Shown here one piece after another: positions 52,803 through 60,568 of a DNA stretch of 64,000 nt. The position numbers and the translations under genes are program-made. Source of the stretch: Neobacillus sp. WH10 (GTDB taxonomy: Bacteria > Bacillota > Bacilli > Bacillales > Cytobacillaceae); the NCBI RefSeq assembly GCF_030123405.1, contig NZ_CP126110.1, positions 1,240,001-1,304,000 of the forward strand. The letters are read 5' to 3'. The notes beneath the pieces were generated by a model. That model was not told the DNA's origin. It ran no database searches and was given only the letters and a program-made list of their open reading frames with translations. Position 1 is the first letter of the stretch, and each line of letters begins with the position of its first letter.

Positions 52803-54461
52803 TTATATTCTAAATGAGCTTTTTAAACTAACAATCCGATTGAACACAAGCTTGTCAACTGTTGTGTCTTTTGGATCGACATTAAAATAGCCGTGTCTAA
52901 AGAATTGGAATTTTTCCTGTGGTCTGCTTTCTCTCATGTTTGGTTCGACAAAGCCTTGCAGCACTTCCAATGAGTTTGGATTAACATAATCAAGGAATGT
53001 TTTTCCTTCTTCATCAGCTTCTTCAGTTTCATCCAATATTAACGGTTCATATAAACGAAATTCAGCTGGAACAGCATGGGTTGCTTCTACCCAATGAATC
53101 GTTCCTTTTACTTTTCTGCCAGTAAAACCTGTACCGCTCTTTGTTTCTGGATCGTATGTGCAACGCAGCTCCACGACTTCACCATTTGCATCCTTAATGA
53201 TTTCTTTACATTTAATGAAATATGCATTTTTTAGGCGAACCTCATTGCCAGGGAACAGACGGAAATATTTTTTTGGCGGCTCTTCCATGAAATCATCTTT
53301 TTCGATATAAATCTCACGGGAAAACGGAATTTTTCGTATTCCCATTTCTGGATTTTCTGGATTGATTTCTGCATCAAGCAATTCAATTTGGCCTTCCGGA
53401 TAATTTGTGATAACTACTTTTAATGGGTTAAGGATACCCATTGTCCGTGGTGCTTTTAATTTCAAATCTTCACGGACAAAGTGTTCAAGCATTTGCGAAT
53501 CAACGGTACTGTTGTTCTTAGTAATAGCTGTTTCGCTAACAAATGTCCGAATCGATTCAGGGGTGAACCCTTTTCTTCTCATCCCGGAAATGGTTGGCAT
53601 CCGTGGGTCATCCCAGCCATCAACAAACCCTTCGTCTACCAATTGCTTAAGCTTCCGTTTACTCATAACAGTATTGGACACGTTTAAGCGGCCAAATTCG
53701 ATTTGCTGTGGTGTGTTCTCCATTTCACTATGTTCCACAACCCAATTATAAAGGGGACGCTGATCCTCAAATTCAATCGTACAAATCGAATGAGTAACAC
53801 CCTCAATCGCATCTTCAAGTGGATGGGCAAAAGCATACATTGGATAAATGCACCATTTATCCCCCGTGTTATGATGAGTAGCATGGGAGATACGGTAAAT
53901 GACAGGGTCACGCAAATTAATATTTGGTGAGGCCATATCAATTTTTGCCCGCAAGACCTTTTGTCCGTTTTCGAACTCACCATTCCGCATCCGTAAAAAT
54001 AAATCAAGGTTTTCCTCAACGGTTCGGTCGCGGTATGGGCTATTCTTCCCAGGCTCTGTCAGTGTGCCGCGGTATTCACGGATTTCATCAGCTGACAAGT
54101 CGTCTACATATGCTAAACCTTTTTTAATTAAAAGAACAGCTTTGTTATACATTTCTTCAAAATAATTGGAGGCAAATAATAAGTTATCCCATTCAAAACC
54201 AAGCCATTTTACGTCTTCTTTAATAGAATTTACATATTCGATATCTTCCTTTAACGGGTTGGTATCGTCAAAGCGTAAATTGGTTTTCCCGTTAAATTCA
54301 TCTGCTAAGCCAAAATTGATGATAATCGATTTTGCATGTCCAATATGTAAATAACCGTTTGGCTCTGGTGGGAAACGAGTAATGATCTCCTGGTGCTTAC
54401 CTGATTCCAAGTCTTTTATCATAATATCTTTAATAAAATTTGATGTTTGATTATCCACCAT
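52803..54461 (-). CDS. glnS: Glutaminyl-tRNA synthetase
   Basis: A 552-residue class I synthetase with the HIGH signature in PPEPNGYLHIGHAKS, the GlnRS-type RFDDTNP, YRISHATHHNTGDKWCIYPMY, and the KMSKS-like VMSKRKL. It charges tRNA-Gln directly. Most Bacillaceae lack GlnRS and make Gln-tRNA by GluRS plus GatCAB, so this gene suggests acquisition or redundancy. AGAGG precedes the ATG at 54461. The C-terminus lacks a YqeY extension seen in some bacterial GlnRS. No T-box leader was found. Confidence 0.9.
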   Translation of the reverse strand: MVDNQTSNFIKDIMIKDLESGKHQEIITRFPPEPNGYLHIGHAKSIIINFGLADEFNGKTNLRFDDTNPLKEDIEYVNSIKEDVKWLGFEWDNLLFASNYFEEMYNKAVLLIKKGLAYVDDLSADEIREYRGTLTEPGKNSPYRDRTVEENLDLFLRMRNGEFENGQKVLRAKIDMASPNINLRDPVIYRISHATHHNTGDKWCIYPMYAFAHPLEDAIEGVTHSICTIEFEDQRPLYNWVVEHSEMENTPQQIEFGRLNVSNTVMSKRKLKQLVDEGFVDGWDDPRMPTISGMRRKGFTPESIRTFVSETAITKNNSTVDSQMLEHFVREDLKLKAPRTMGILNPLKVVITNYPEGQIELLDAEINPENPEMGIRKIPFSREIYIEKDDFMEEPPKKYFRLFPGNEVRLKNAYFIKCKEIIKDANGEVVELRCTYDPETKSGTGFTGRKVKGTIHWVEATHAVPAEFRLYEPLILDETEEADEEGKTFLDYVNPNSLEVLQGFVEPNMRESRPQEKFQFFRHGYFNVDPKDTTVDKLVFNRIVSLKSSFRI

Positions 54462-54480
54462 TTTCAACCTCTTTCTTCAT

Positions 54481-54673
54481 TGTCTAGCTCCGGCCGCCAT
54501 CTGCTCGGTCATAAGCCAACCCGTGTAAGAATATTGAAGAACAACTTTCCTGCCGGCTTGTCTTATCCTAGGCTGCTTCGTAGGCATTAAGGAAGATTAA
54601 TCTTTGCTTCGTTTTACTTGCCAATCGATTAGTCTTCCTATTTCGCTAATAAGCAAGCGCCATCCGCTTTTCT
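54481..54673 (+). repeat. Dispersed intergenic repeat, GTCTAGCTCC type, copy 2
   Basis: Starts TGTCTAGCTCCGGCCGCCAT and ends AAGCAAGCGCCATCCGCTTTT, matching copy 1 (5904-6051) at both ends, same orientation. The middle differs and contains its own pairing segments (GGAAGATTAATC... GATTAGTCTTCC). It lies directly upstream of glnS, which is transcribed away from it. Confidence 0.6.
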
Positions 54674-54844
54674 TCATTTCTATTACTTATAAATAACATA
54701 AAAACTGATATTTTTCCATTGTTCCCAACAATTCATGAACAAAACAGGCATATTATGAAAAATTTTCAATTTTATCATTGGTAAACGAGGCATAAAAATA
54801 CTAAAATGGTATCTTGAAAGTAATAAAAAGAAAGAGGTAGTGAA

Positions 54845-55831
54845 ATGATTAACTTTGCTACAGTTGGAACAGGGTGGATTACCGAATCCTTTATCCAGGC
54901 AGCAAGCCTAAGCAAACAGTTTCAGTTAATGGGGGTATACTCACGAACAGAGGAGAATGCGAAAAAACTTGCTGATCAATATAAAGCTCCATATTTTTAT
55001 TCAGATTTAGCAGAAATGGCGAAAAGCAAAGAAATACAGGCTGTATATATTGCTTCGCCTAATTCTGTCCATTTTGAACAAACACTAACCTTTTTGAAAA
55101 ATAAAAAACATGTCATCTGTGAAAAGCCGATTTTTTCTAATACAGCTGAATTAGCAGAGGCATACCGGACAGCGGAAGAAAATGGAGTTTACTTGTTCGA
55201 AGCGATTCGAAATATCCATACACCTAATTTTAAAATTTTAAAGGAAAAGCTTCCTTTAGCTGGGAAGCTGAGAAGCACGATGCTTCCTTATATCCAATAT
55301 TCCTCCCGGTATGATTTATTTTTGCAGGGAGAGGAGCCTAATATCTTCTCTGCCCAATACTCAGGTGGTGCACTGGTTGACTTAGGTGTCTATCCGCTAT
55401 ATTTAGCAGTTGGATTGTTTGGTGATCCGAATAAGGTTACCTATCACCCAGTGATGTTAAGAAGCGGTGTAGATGGAAGCGGGACGCTTGTGTTGGAATA
55501 TAATGAATTCGTTTGTACGATTCTTTGTTCAAAGATATCTCATTCCGTTCTTCCTTGTGAGATTCATGGAGAGGCGGGAACCTTTGTCCTTGAAGATGCT
55601 GCGCCAATTTCTGAGATTAAATATATTGACAGCCACACAAAAGCAAGTCAAATCCTAAGTGTCGAGCAAGAAGAACAAAACATGGTCTATGAATGTTTAA
55701 ATATCGCCCAAATCATTGAAACGAAAAATGATGAGGAGTATAATCGGCTAAAAAAATGGAGCGAAATTGTCCTCCGCATTACAGAAGAGGCACGAAAGCA
55801 AAATAAAATAATTTTTGCCGCAGAAAAATAA
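54845..55831 (+). CDS. Gfo/Idh/MocA family oxidoreductase
   Basis: A 328-residue NAD(P)-dependent oxidoreductase: Rossmann start (FATVGTGWITESFIQAA), the CEKPIFSNTAEL motif with catalytic Lys, and a C-terminal domain with GGALVDLGVYPLYLAVGLFG. Substrates in this family are mostly sugars, cyclitols or derivatives; none can be assigned. AAGAGGTAG precedes ATG; single-gene unit with its own terminator. Confidence 0.85.
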   Translation: MINFATVGTGWITESFIQAASLSKQFQLMGVYSRTEENAKKLADQYKAPYFYSDLAEMAKSKEIQAVYIASPNSVHFEQTLTFLKNKKHVICEKPIFSNTAELAEAYRTAEENGVYLFEAIRNIHTPNFKILKEKLPLAGKLRSTMLPYIQYSSRYDLFLQGEEPNIFSAQYSGGALVDLGVYPLYLAVGLFGDPNKVTYHPVMLRSGVDGSGTLVLEYNEFVCTILCSKISHSVLPCEIHGEAGTFVLEDAAPISEIKYIDSHTKASQILSVEQEEQNMVYECLNIAQIIETKNDEEYNRLKKWSEIVLRITEEARKQNKIIFAAEK

Positions 55832-55870
55832 AAAAATGCCAGTGGATCTGTCTATCCACTGGCATTTTTT
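55831..55870 (+). terminator. Intrinsic terminator
   Basis: AAAAAATGCCAGTGGAT pairs with ATCCACTGGCATTTTTT around a short loop. Confidence 0.85.
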
Positions 55871-55899
55871 GTTTTTAGATAGGAAAGTATAATTTTCTT

Positions 55900-55972
55900 A
55901 GCTGAAATACTGCGACTACTCCTCTGTCTTACTCCTTCAGGACTCGCTAATCGGTGAATCTTCTTTATCACT
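55900..55972 (+). repeat. Degenerate dispersed repeat, second copy of the 52738 family
   Basis: Shares ACTGCG, the CTCGC(T/A)AATCGG core and the TTCTTTAT end with the copy at 52738-52802, in the same orientation. Confidence 0.4.
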
Positions 55973-56056
55973 TGTCTTATGACATCGGCTTTTACCAATC
56001 CAATGTTTTTACATGTAAGGAGCTTATGTGACATCTTTATGAAATGCATTAATTCG

Positions 56057-56070
56057 TTGATTTAAATCAC
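56057..56070. promoter_or_regulatory. FNR-type site upstream of the NapH-like gene
   Basis: TTGATTTAAATCAC, one mismatch from the palindrome TTGAT-N4-ATCAA, 58 bases before the ATG at 56128. The Fnr-type regulator at 59703-60410 has the matching recognition residues. Confidence 0.6.
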
Positions 56071-56127
56071 ATACCCGTTTTTTTCCGTTATTTATAGTTA
56101 AGATAACGAAAGAATGGAGGTAACGGT

Positions 56128-57144
56128 ATGAAGTCAAAAGCTTGGTATAAGAAACAATTGAAATGTAAGCCTGTTCAAATCACAAGGTATATCGTTCAGG
56201 CAGTGTTTCTGTTGTTTTTACTATATGTAGGTCTGCAATTTTATCAATTTTATCAGCATTTTGAAACGAACGGAAAAACGCCCTTCGTCGAACGTCCATC
56301 TGCGGTAGAAGGATTTCTGCCTATCAGTGCTTTAGTGGCGCTGAAGGTTTGGTTGACGAGTGGAGAGTTTGATGTAATCCATCCGGCAGGACTTGTGCTG
56401 CTCTCGTTTTTTATTGGTGCAGGGATCCTCTTACGTAAATCATTCTGTAGCTGGATTTGCCCTGTTGGAACGGCTGGTGAAATGGTCGGCTGGCTTGGCA
56501 GGAAACTGTTTAAAAAGAACTTTGAATTACCGCAATGGCTTGTTTGGTTTTTAACGCCTATAAAATATGTCTTGTTGTTATTCTTTGTGGGTATGGTTAT
56601 ACAAATGGACATCTTCAGCGCAAAGAGCTTCCTTGTAGACCCTTATAATAAAGTTTCTGATGTAAAAATGTTATTACTATTCCTTAACATAAGCGGCTTT
56701 ATGTTGAAATTTATAATTGTCATCTTTATTCTATCATTATTCTTCAGAAACTTTTGGTGCCGGTTCCTTTGCCCGTACGGTGCATTGATTGGTCTTGGTT
56801 CTATCTTTAGAGTTACCAAAATAGAGCGAAATGAAGATACCTGTACGAACTGTGAAATGTGTACAAAGGTTTGTCCGCAAAGATTGAAGGTTCATAAGGC
56901 TGAAAAAGTAAATTCACTCAATTGTTCAGCCTGTATGTCATGTGTGGAAGCATGCCCCGTAAAGGATACATTGAACATGACGGTTGCTAATAAAAAGGTT
57001 AATAAATGGTTCGTTCCTGTTACCTTCTTCGTTCTGTTTTTCGTTGTCATTGGTATTGCAAAAATAACAGGACACTGGGATACTATCATTTCCTATCAAG
57101 AATGGAAAGAATTGATTCCAAATGCACGGTACATCGGTCATTAG
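56128..57144 (+). CDS. NapH/CcoG-like membrane iron-sulfur protein
   Basis: A 338-residue protein with about five membrane helices, two cytoplasmic CxxxCP motifs (CSWICPVG about 109, CRFLCPYG about 213) and two ferredoxin [4Fe-4S] motifs (CTNCEMCTKVCP about 238, CSACMSCVEACP about 264). NapH-type proteins move electrons from quinol to periplasmic reductases; similar proteins also support assembly. It has an FNR-type box upstream, agreeing with anaerobic expression. No periplasmic partner gene lies next to it. Confidence 0.75.
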   Translation: MKSKAWYKKQLKCKPVQITRYIVQAVFLLFLLYVGLQFYQFYQHFETNGKTPFVERPSAVEGFLPISALVALKVWLTSGEFDVIHPAGLVLLSFFIGAGILLRKSFCSWICPVGTAGEMVGWLGRKLFKKNFELPQWLVWFLTPIKYVLLLFFVGMVIQMDIFSAKSFLVDPYNKVSDVKMLLLFLNISGFMLKFIIVIFILSLFFRNFWCRFLCPYGALIGLGSIFRVTKIERNEDTCTNCEMCTKVCPQRLKVHKAEKVNSLNCSACMSCVEACPVKDTLNMTVANKKVNKWFVPVTFFVLFFVVIGIAKITGHWDTIISYQEWKELIPNARYIGH

Positions 57145-57186
57145 AATTAATTGTTCCATTTGCAGCATCAAGTTGGTTGCATTCTT

Positions 57187-57216
57187 TTGAATAGGTTTCT
57201 TGTGAAACCTATTCAA
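57187..57216 (+). other. 13-bp-arm perfect dyad between NapH-like and TetR genes
   Basis: TTGAATAGGTTTC and GAAACCTATTCAA around TTGT. Followed by TTCTTATAAAATTT, so it may be a weak terminator for the NapH-like gene or an operator for the TetR gene 40 bases on. Confidence 0.6.
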
Positions 57217-57254
57217 TTCTTATAAAATTTAAACAAATATGTTTTCGTACTAAT

Positions 57255-57875
57255 ATGATTGGACTGATTAGGATGCTATTTTTAAAGGAAATGCCGATAG
57301 AAGCAAAGGAAAAAATTCTTTATTCGGGACTTTTTCTTTTTACCAATGAAGGCTTTAAAAAAACCTCCGTTCTGGATATTGTTGAAATGGCGAGGGTTTC
57401 TAAAACAACCTTTTACCAATACTTCTCTAGTAAAGAGGAATTAATGGCTGAGCTATTGAATTTGGTAGCTTCGGAAATACTTGAGGAGGTTAGAAGGGCA
57501 AGTGAACAAGAACCTAGAAATGCTTACAAAGCCTATGTAGGGATTCGCCGTTATATCGAAATTTGTTTTACTGATATTAAGGCCGCAAATTTAATGTTGG
57601 TAGAATCAGTTGGTGTTTCAAAAGAGGTGGAAAAAGTAAGGAATGAGGCCCATCGCCGTTTTGCCCAACTTATTTTTCAAACTGTACAGGGGTTGTTGCC
57701 TGAAACGGTTTCCGAATCGGATATGTGTGTCGTATCGCAGGCAATGGTAGGAGCCATCAACGAAGTGGTTGTTCAAAATTATAACGAAACGAGCGGCCAA
57801 AAAGTCAATTTTGATGAAATTGCCCGTCTTCTTAATCGAATTGTAATTGGAGCTTTCGTGAATTTAGCTAATTAA
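57255..57875 (+). CDS. TetR/AcrR family regulator
   Basis: About 206 residues with an N-terminal HTH (ILYSGLFLFTNEGFKKTSVL then MARVSKTTFYQYF) and a C-terminal ligand domain. Three in-frame ATG codons (57255, 57273, 57291) are possible; by comparison with relatives the one at 57291 (MPIEAKEK) is plausible, but no clear binding site decides. Divergent operators are possible, and it is followed by an SCP2-like gene with a dyad upstream that resembles its own upstream CGTACTAATA. Confidence 0.75.
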   Translation: MIGLIRMLFLKEMPIEAKEKILYSGLFLFTNEGFKKTSVLDIVEMARVSKTTFYQYFSSKEELMAELLNLVASEILEEVRRASEQEPRNAYKAYVGIRRYIEICFTDIKAANLMLVESVGVSKEVEKVRNEAHRRFAQLIFQTVQGLLPETVSESDMCVVSQAMVGAINEVVVQNYNETSGQKVNFDEIARLLNRIVIGAFVNLAN

Positions 57876-57932
57876 CGGATGGTTTTTAAGGAGAAGTCAA
57901 AAAAGTTCAAAAATTTTTCATTGAAAAATACG

Positions 57933-57948
57933 GATACGTATTAGTATC
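57933..57948. promoter_or_regulatory. Candidate TetR operator before the SCP2 gene
   Basis: GATAC-GTATTA-GTATC, 50 bases before the SCP2 ATG. Its reverse complement contains TACTAATACG, similar to TACTAATATG just before the TetR gene, suggesting that one protein controls both. Confidence 0.4.
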
Positions 57949-57997
57949 ATTGATTTAGATGAAATACCAGTTTCTACTAATGAGGGGGGAGTTATTA

Positions 57998-58363
57998 ATG
58001 GCAAAAGCAATTAACGAATACTCGTTATCAGACCTAATGGAAAGAATTGAGGAGATTTTTAATGAAAATCCCGCGCCAATTAAAGGGTTTAACGCGATTG
58101 TTCAATATGATGTACACGGTGAGGAGACGGGTACGTACCAGCATTATTTTCAGAATGATAAACTAACGATTAAGGAAGGAGTAGAAGCTACTCCTGATGT
58201 AACGATGGCATTATCATATGATAACTTCAAGAAATTTGTTTTAGGAAAACAAAGTGGTGCCGTTGCATTAATGACAGGGAAGGTAAAGGCAAAAGGTGAT
58301 ATTAGCAAAGGAATGAAAATAGAAACCATTCTCCGAAAATACAATATTAAGGAACCATTTTAA
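57998..58363 (+). CDS. SCP2 sterol-binding-domain protein
   Basis: A 121-residue SCP2 fold protein (GFNAIVQYDVHGEETGTYQH, DVTMALSYDNFKKFVLGKQS, LMTGKVKAKGDISKGMKIET). SCP2 proteins bind fatty acyl-CoA or other lipids. TGAGGGGGGAG supports ATG at 57998. Follows a TetR regulator and is followed by a strong terminator; a lipid- or acyl-CoA-responsive pair is likely. Confidence 0.8.
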   Translation: MAKAINEYSLSDLMERIEEIFNENPAPIKGFNAIVQYDVHGEETGTYQHYFQNDKLTIKEGVEATPDVTMALSYDNFKKFVLGKQSGAVALMTGKVKAKGDISKGMKIETILRKYNIKEPF

Positions 58364-58396
58364 GTCAGATTTAACCTGCAGGAACATCGATATTGG

Positions 58397-58441
58397 AAAA
58401 AGAGACAAAGTAAGGCTACGGCCCTTTTTGTCTCTTTTTTT
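58397..58441 (+). terminator. Intrinsic terminator after the SCP2 gene
   Basis: AAAAAGAGACAAA pairs with TTTGTCTCTTTTTT over a loop that itself can pair (GGC...GCC). No gene is visible in 58442-58649. Confidence 0.8.
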
Positions 58442-58649
58442 TATACCATTTAATGAATTAAAAGAGGGGATTATTTATTATAGTGGTGAATTTTAGGAGC
58501 GATTCAATGAATTGGCAGGAGTCCACTCTCCTGTCTTTTTTAGTTTGAGATTCTATATATCGATTTCCAAAAAAAATAATGGAAAAAGATTGGGACAATA
58601 TGAAATAATGAGAAAAAGCATAATATGATTGTTTTAGGAGGGAAAGAGG

Positions 58650-59270
58650 ATGAGGATATTCGATATTTCTAGAAAACTGGAAAATGGAATGCCGGTTTGG
58701 CCGGGTGATACCCCTTTTCAATTCGAGGTCTCATGGCCTATGGAAGAAAGCGGTTCAGTAAATGTTGGAAGGCTCGAATTAAGTACTCACACGGGAACAC
58801 ATGTGGATGCTCCTTTTCATTTTGATAACGATGGAAAACGAATCATTGAACTGGATCTTAGTCTTTACATCGGCCCTGCGAGAGTCCTAAATATGATTGG
58901 TAAGGAAAGTATTAGTGCAGCAGATTTGAACGGCATTGATATTGATGGGTGTAAAAGGGTGTTATTTAGAACACTTGCCTGGCAAAATCCAGCCGAATTC
59001 CCTGAGAAAATCCCATATATTGAGCCAGACCTGGCGCCATTATTGGCTAGTAAAGGGGTTAAGCTTATTGGTCTAGATGTTCCGTCTGTAGATCCGATTG
59101 ACAGTAAGGAGCTGCCAGCACATCACAGCTTGTATGATAATGGGATTCACATTTTAGAATCACTAATGCTAGAAGGAATCGAACCGGGAGATTACGAATT
59201 AATCGCCCTGCCGTTGCCACTAGTCGAAGGAGACGGCAGCCCCGTCCGCGCCATCCTAAGACAATGGTAG
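58650..59270 (+). CDS. kynB: Kynurenine formamidase (arylformamidase)
   Basis: Hydrolyses N-formylkynurenine in tryptophan breakdown. The 206-residue product has the cyclase/KynB signature STHTGTHVDAPFHF (metal-binding His/Asp), the start IFDISRKLENGMPVWPGDTP, GLDVPSVDP and ALPLPLVEGDGSPVRAIL. AGGAGGG is 7 bases before ATG. The tryptophan dioxygenase and kynureninase genes (kynA, kynU), often adjacent in Bacillus, are not here, so another cyclic amide could be the substrate. Confidence 0.8.
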   Translation: MRIFDISRKLENGMPVWPGDTPFQFEVSWPMEESGSVNVGRLELSTHTGTHVDAPFHFDNDGKRIIELDLSLYIGPARVLNMIGKESISAADLNGIDIDGCKRVLFRTLAWQNPAEFPEKIPYIEPDLAPLLASKGVKLIGLDVPSVDPIDSKELPAHHSLYDNGIHILESLMLEGIEPGDYELIALPLPLVEGDGSPVRAILRQW

Positions 59271-59272
59271 GG

Positions 59273-59323
59273 TGTCAGGCATCATTTGTACTACGGCAGA
59301 GGTAGATATGGTGTCAGGCACCA
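59273..59323. repeat. Two GGTGTCAGGCA(C/T)C motifs
   Basis: GGTGTCAGGCATCA at 59273 and GGTGTCAGGCACCA at 59310, direct orientation, identical in core to the arms of the terminator at 52661-52702. A dispersed 13-bp motif of this genome. Confidence 0.65.
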
Positions 59324-59329
59324 TAAACA

Positions 59330-59503
59330 TTAGATATGCTTGCGTTTGTATATGAGCCAGTAGCTTCCGAAGACGATGAGGAATACAAGACCTACAGAAA
59401 CTGGAAGAACGTAGTCCTTAAATGAGGGTTCGGCAGTCTTTGTCTTTTTCGAAAGCACCCCAGTATTTTCTTTCACATGTTTGGTGCTTTCAATAGCTGA
59501 AAC
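59330..59503 (-). pseudogene. C-terminal remnant of a membrane-anchored protein
   Basis: On the minus strand an open stretch of 57 codons ends in TAA at 59330-59332 and reads KDYVLPVSVGLVFLIVFGSYW followed by KRKH near its end: a lysine-rich linker, one membrane anchor and a positive tail, typical of the C-terminus of an exported, membrane-attached protein. Everything 5' of 59503 is missing and plus-strand DUF2249 sequence begins there. Identity unknown. Confidence 0.5.
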
Positions 59504-59505
59504 TT

Positions 59506-59706
59506 ATGCAAAAGGGGGAGCATCCACGTCGGGAAATATTAAACTCTCTAAAAGCTGCACCAGTAGGAACTATTTTCGAAATTTATATACCGCATCGAGG
59601 GGAGCCGTTAATCGCAAATTTGCAATCATTTGGAATGAACGTGATTGTCAATGAAATCGAACCTATGCATTTTAGACATATGGCTGTAAAATTAGATGTG
59701 TTTTAA
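59506..59706 (+). pseudogene. DUF2249 protein, N-terminally truncated
   Basis: A 66-residue frame matching the latter part of DUF2249 (GEHPRREILNSLKAAPVGTI, then IYIPHRGEPLIANLQSFG). The conserved N-terminal LDxR strand of the family is absent, there is no binding site before the ATG, and an in-frame stop lies 12 bases upstream. DUF2249 genes often accompany nitrite/NO metabolism. It abuts the minus-strand remnant and overlaps the end of the Fnr gene by 4 bases. Confidence 0.6.
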
Positions 59707-60410
59707 TTCATTTCCGCCATTTGTTTAAGTTGGTCCAACTCTAGAATTTGTATTTTTCTGCGTCCATCGATTGTAATCAGTTTTTGTGACTTAAACGATA
59801 AGAGCTTTCTACTTACTGATTCTGGAGTTGTTCCAATATAGCTGGCTAAATCCTTTTTCGTTATGGGCAACGTAAAGGTTCCGTTCCTTGCGTTCAATTT
59901 ATCATGAAAAAGAATAAGAGCCCTTGCCAGTCGCTGTTCCACCTCCATTAAACTCAAGAATCCAACCGACTCATCCGCTTCATACAAACGGTCATTAACT
60001 GTCAGTAAAAAACGGAAGGATAAATCAGCGTTATCCTCCATCGTCTTCAGAAAATCCTTTTTCTCGATATAGCAAATCAGCGTAGGTGATCCCCCAATAG
60101 CTTCCGTATTTAGATAATGTTTTTCGCTCTTCAGTAATGAAAATAATCCAAAGAAATCCCCTGGAAACAACAAGCGGACAATGTGTTCCTTTCCTTCTGC
60201 AGACATTTTAGTTAGTTTAATCAGACCTTCATTCACAACAAATAGCGTTTCGGAACGTTCCCCTTCTCGAAAAATAATCTCCCCTTTTAAAAAGTGGCTG
60301 CTCCTTGTTACTTTTTGTAATAGTTGAAGGTCCGCTTCTTTCATCCCTTTGAAAACGGGAACAGATGTGATACATGAAGATGGATAAGAACAACAATGGT
60401 CACAGCTCAT
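59703..60410 (-). CDS. Crp/Fnr family regulator, Fnr-type
   Basis: A 235-residue regulator: N-terminal Cys cluster CDHCC and C at residue 13 (MSCDHCCSYPSSCITSVPVF), cyclic-nucleotide-fold domain (about 20-130) and Crp HTH with TTPESVSRKL; Glu-xx-Ser-Arg is the Fnr recognition set for TTGAT. The Cys set could hold an O2- or NO-sensitive iron-sulfur cluster. AAGGAG lies 8 bases before ATG. Divergent from the flavodoxin gene, with a perfect TTGAT-N4-ATCAA box between them, so it probably controls both. Confidence 0.85.
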   Translation of the reverse strand: MSCDHCCSYPSSCITSVPVFKGMKEADLQLLQKVTRSSHFLKGEIIFREGERSETLFVVNEGLIKLTKMSAEGKEHIVRLLFPGDFFGLFSLLKSEKHYLNTEAIGGSPTLICYIEKKDFLKTMEDNADLSFRFLLTVNDRLYEADESVGFLSLMEVEQRLARALILFHDKLNARNGTFTLPITKKDLASYIGTTPESVSRKLLSFKSQKLITIDGRRKIQILELDQLKQMAEMN

Positions 60411-60499
60411 TCTCCCAACTCCTTTCCGATAATCTATAAGTTTAATATTATCTGCTTATGAAAATTTAAGTAGTGATTTGTATCAATTCTTTCCTTTTC

Positions 60500-60513
60500 T
60501 TGATACAGATCAA
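60500..60513. promoter_or_regulatory. Perfect FNR-type box
   Basis: TTGATACAGATCAA, exactly TTGAT-N4-ATCAA, in the 158-base gap between the Fnr-type gene (90 bases away) and the flavodoxin gene (56 bases away). Confidence 0.8.
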
Positions 60514-60519
60514 GGTTAA

Positions 60520-60534
60520 TGAGAATGATTCCCA
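60520..60534. promoter_or_regulatory. Fur-like box before the flavodoxin gene
   Basis: TGAGAATGATTCCCA resembles the Bacillus Fur 7-1-7 motif TGATAAT-N-ATTATCA (12 of 14 non-central positions fit or nearly fit). It starts 6 bases after the FNR box. Iron limitation commonly induces flavodoxin. Confidence 0.55.
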
Positions 60535-60568
60535 TTAAAATGAAAGAAAAACATGAGGTGATTTCACC

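Noticed and set aside
54462..54840. T-box leader for glnS
   Set aside because: No specifier/antiterminator consensus on the minus strand; the region is occupied by a dispersed repeat whose orientation is opposite to glnS.
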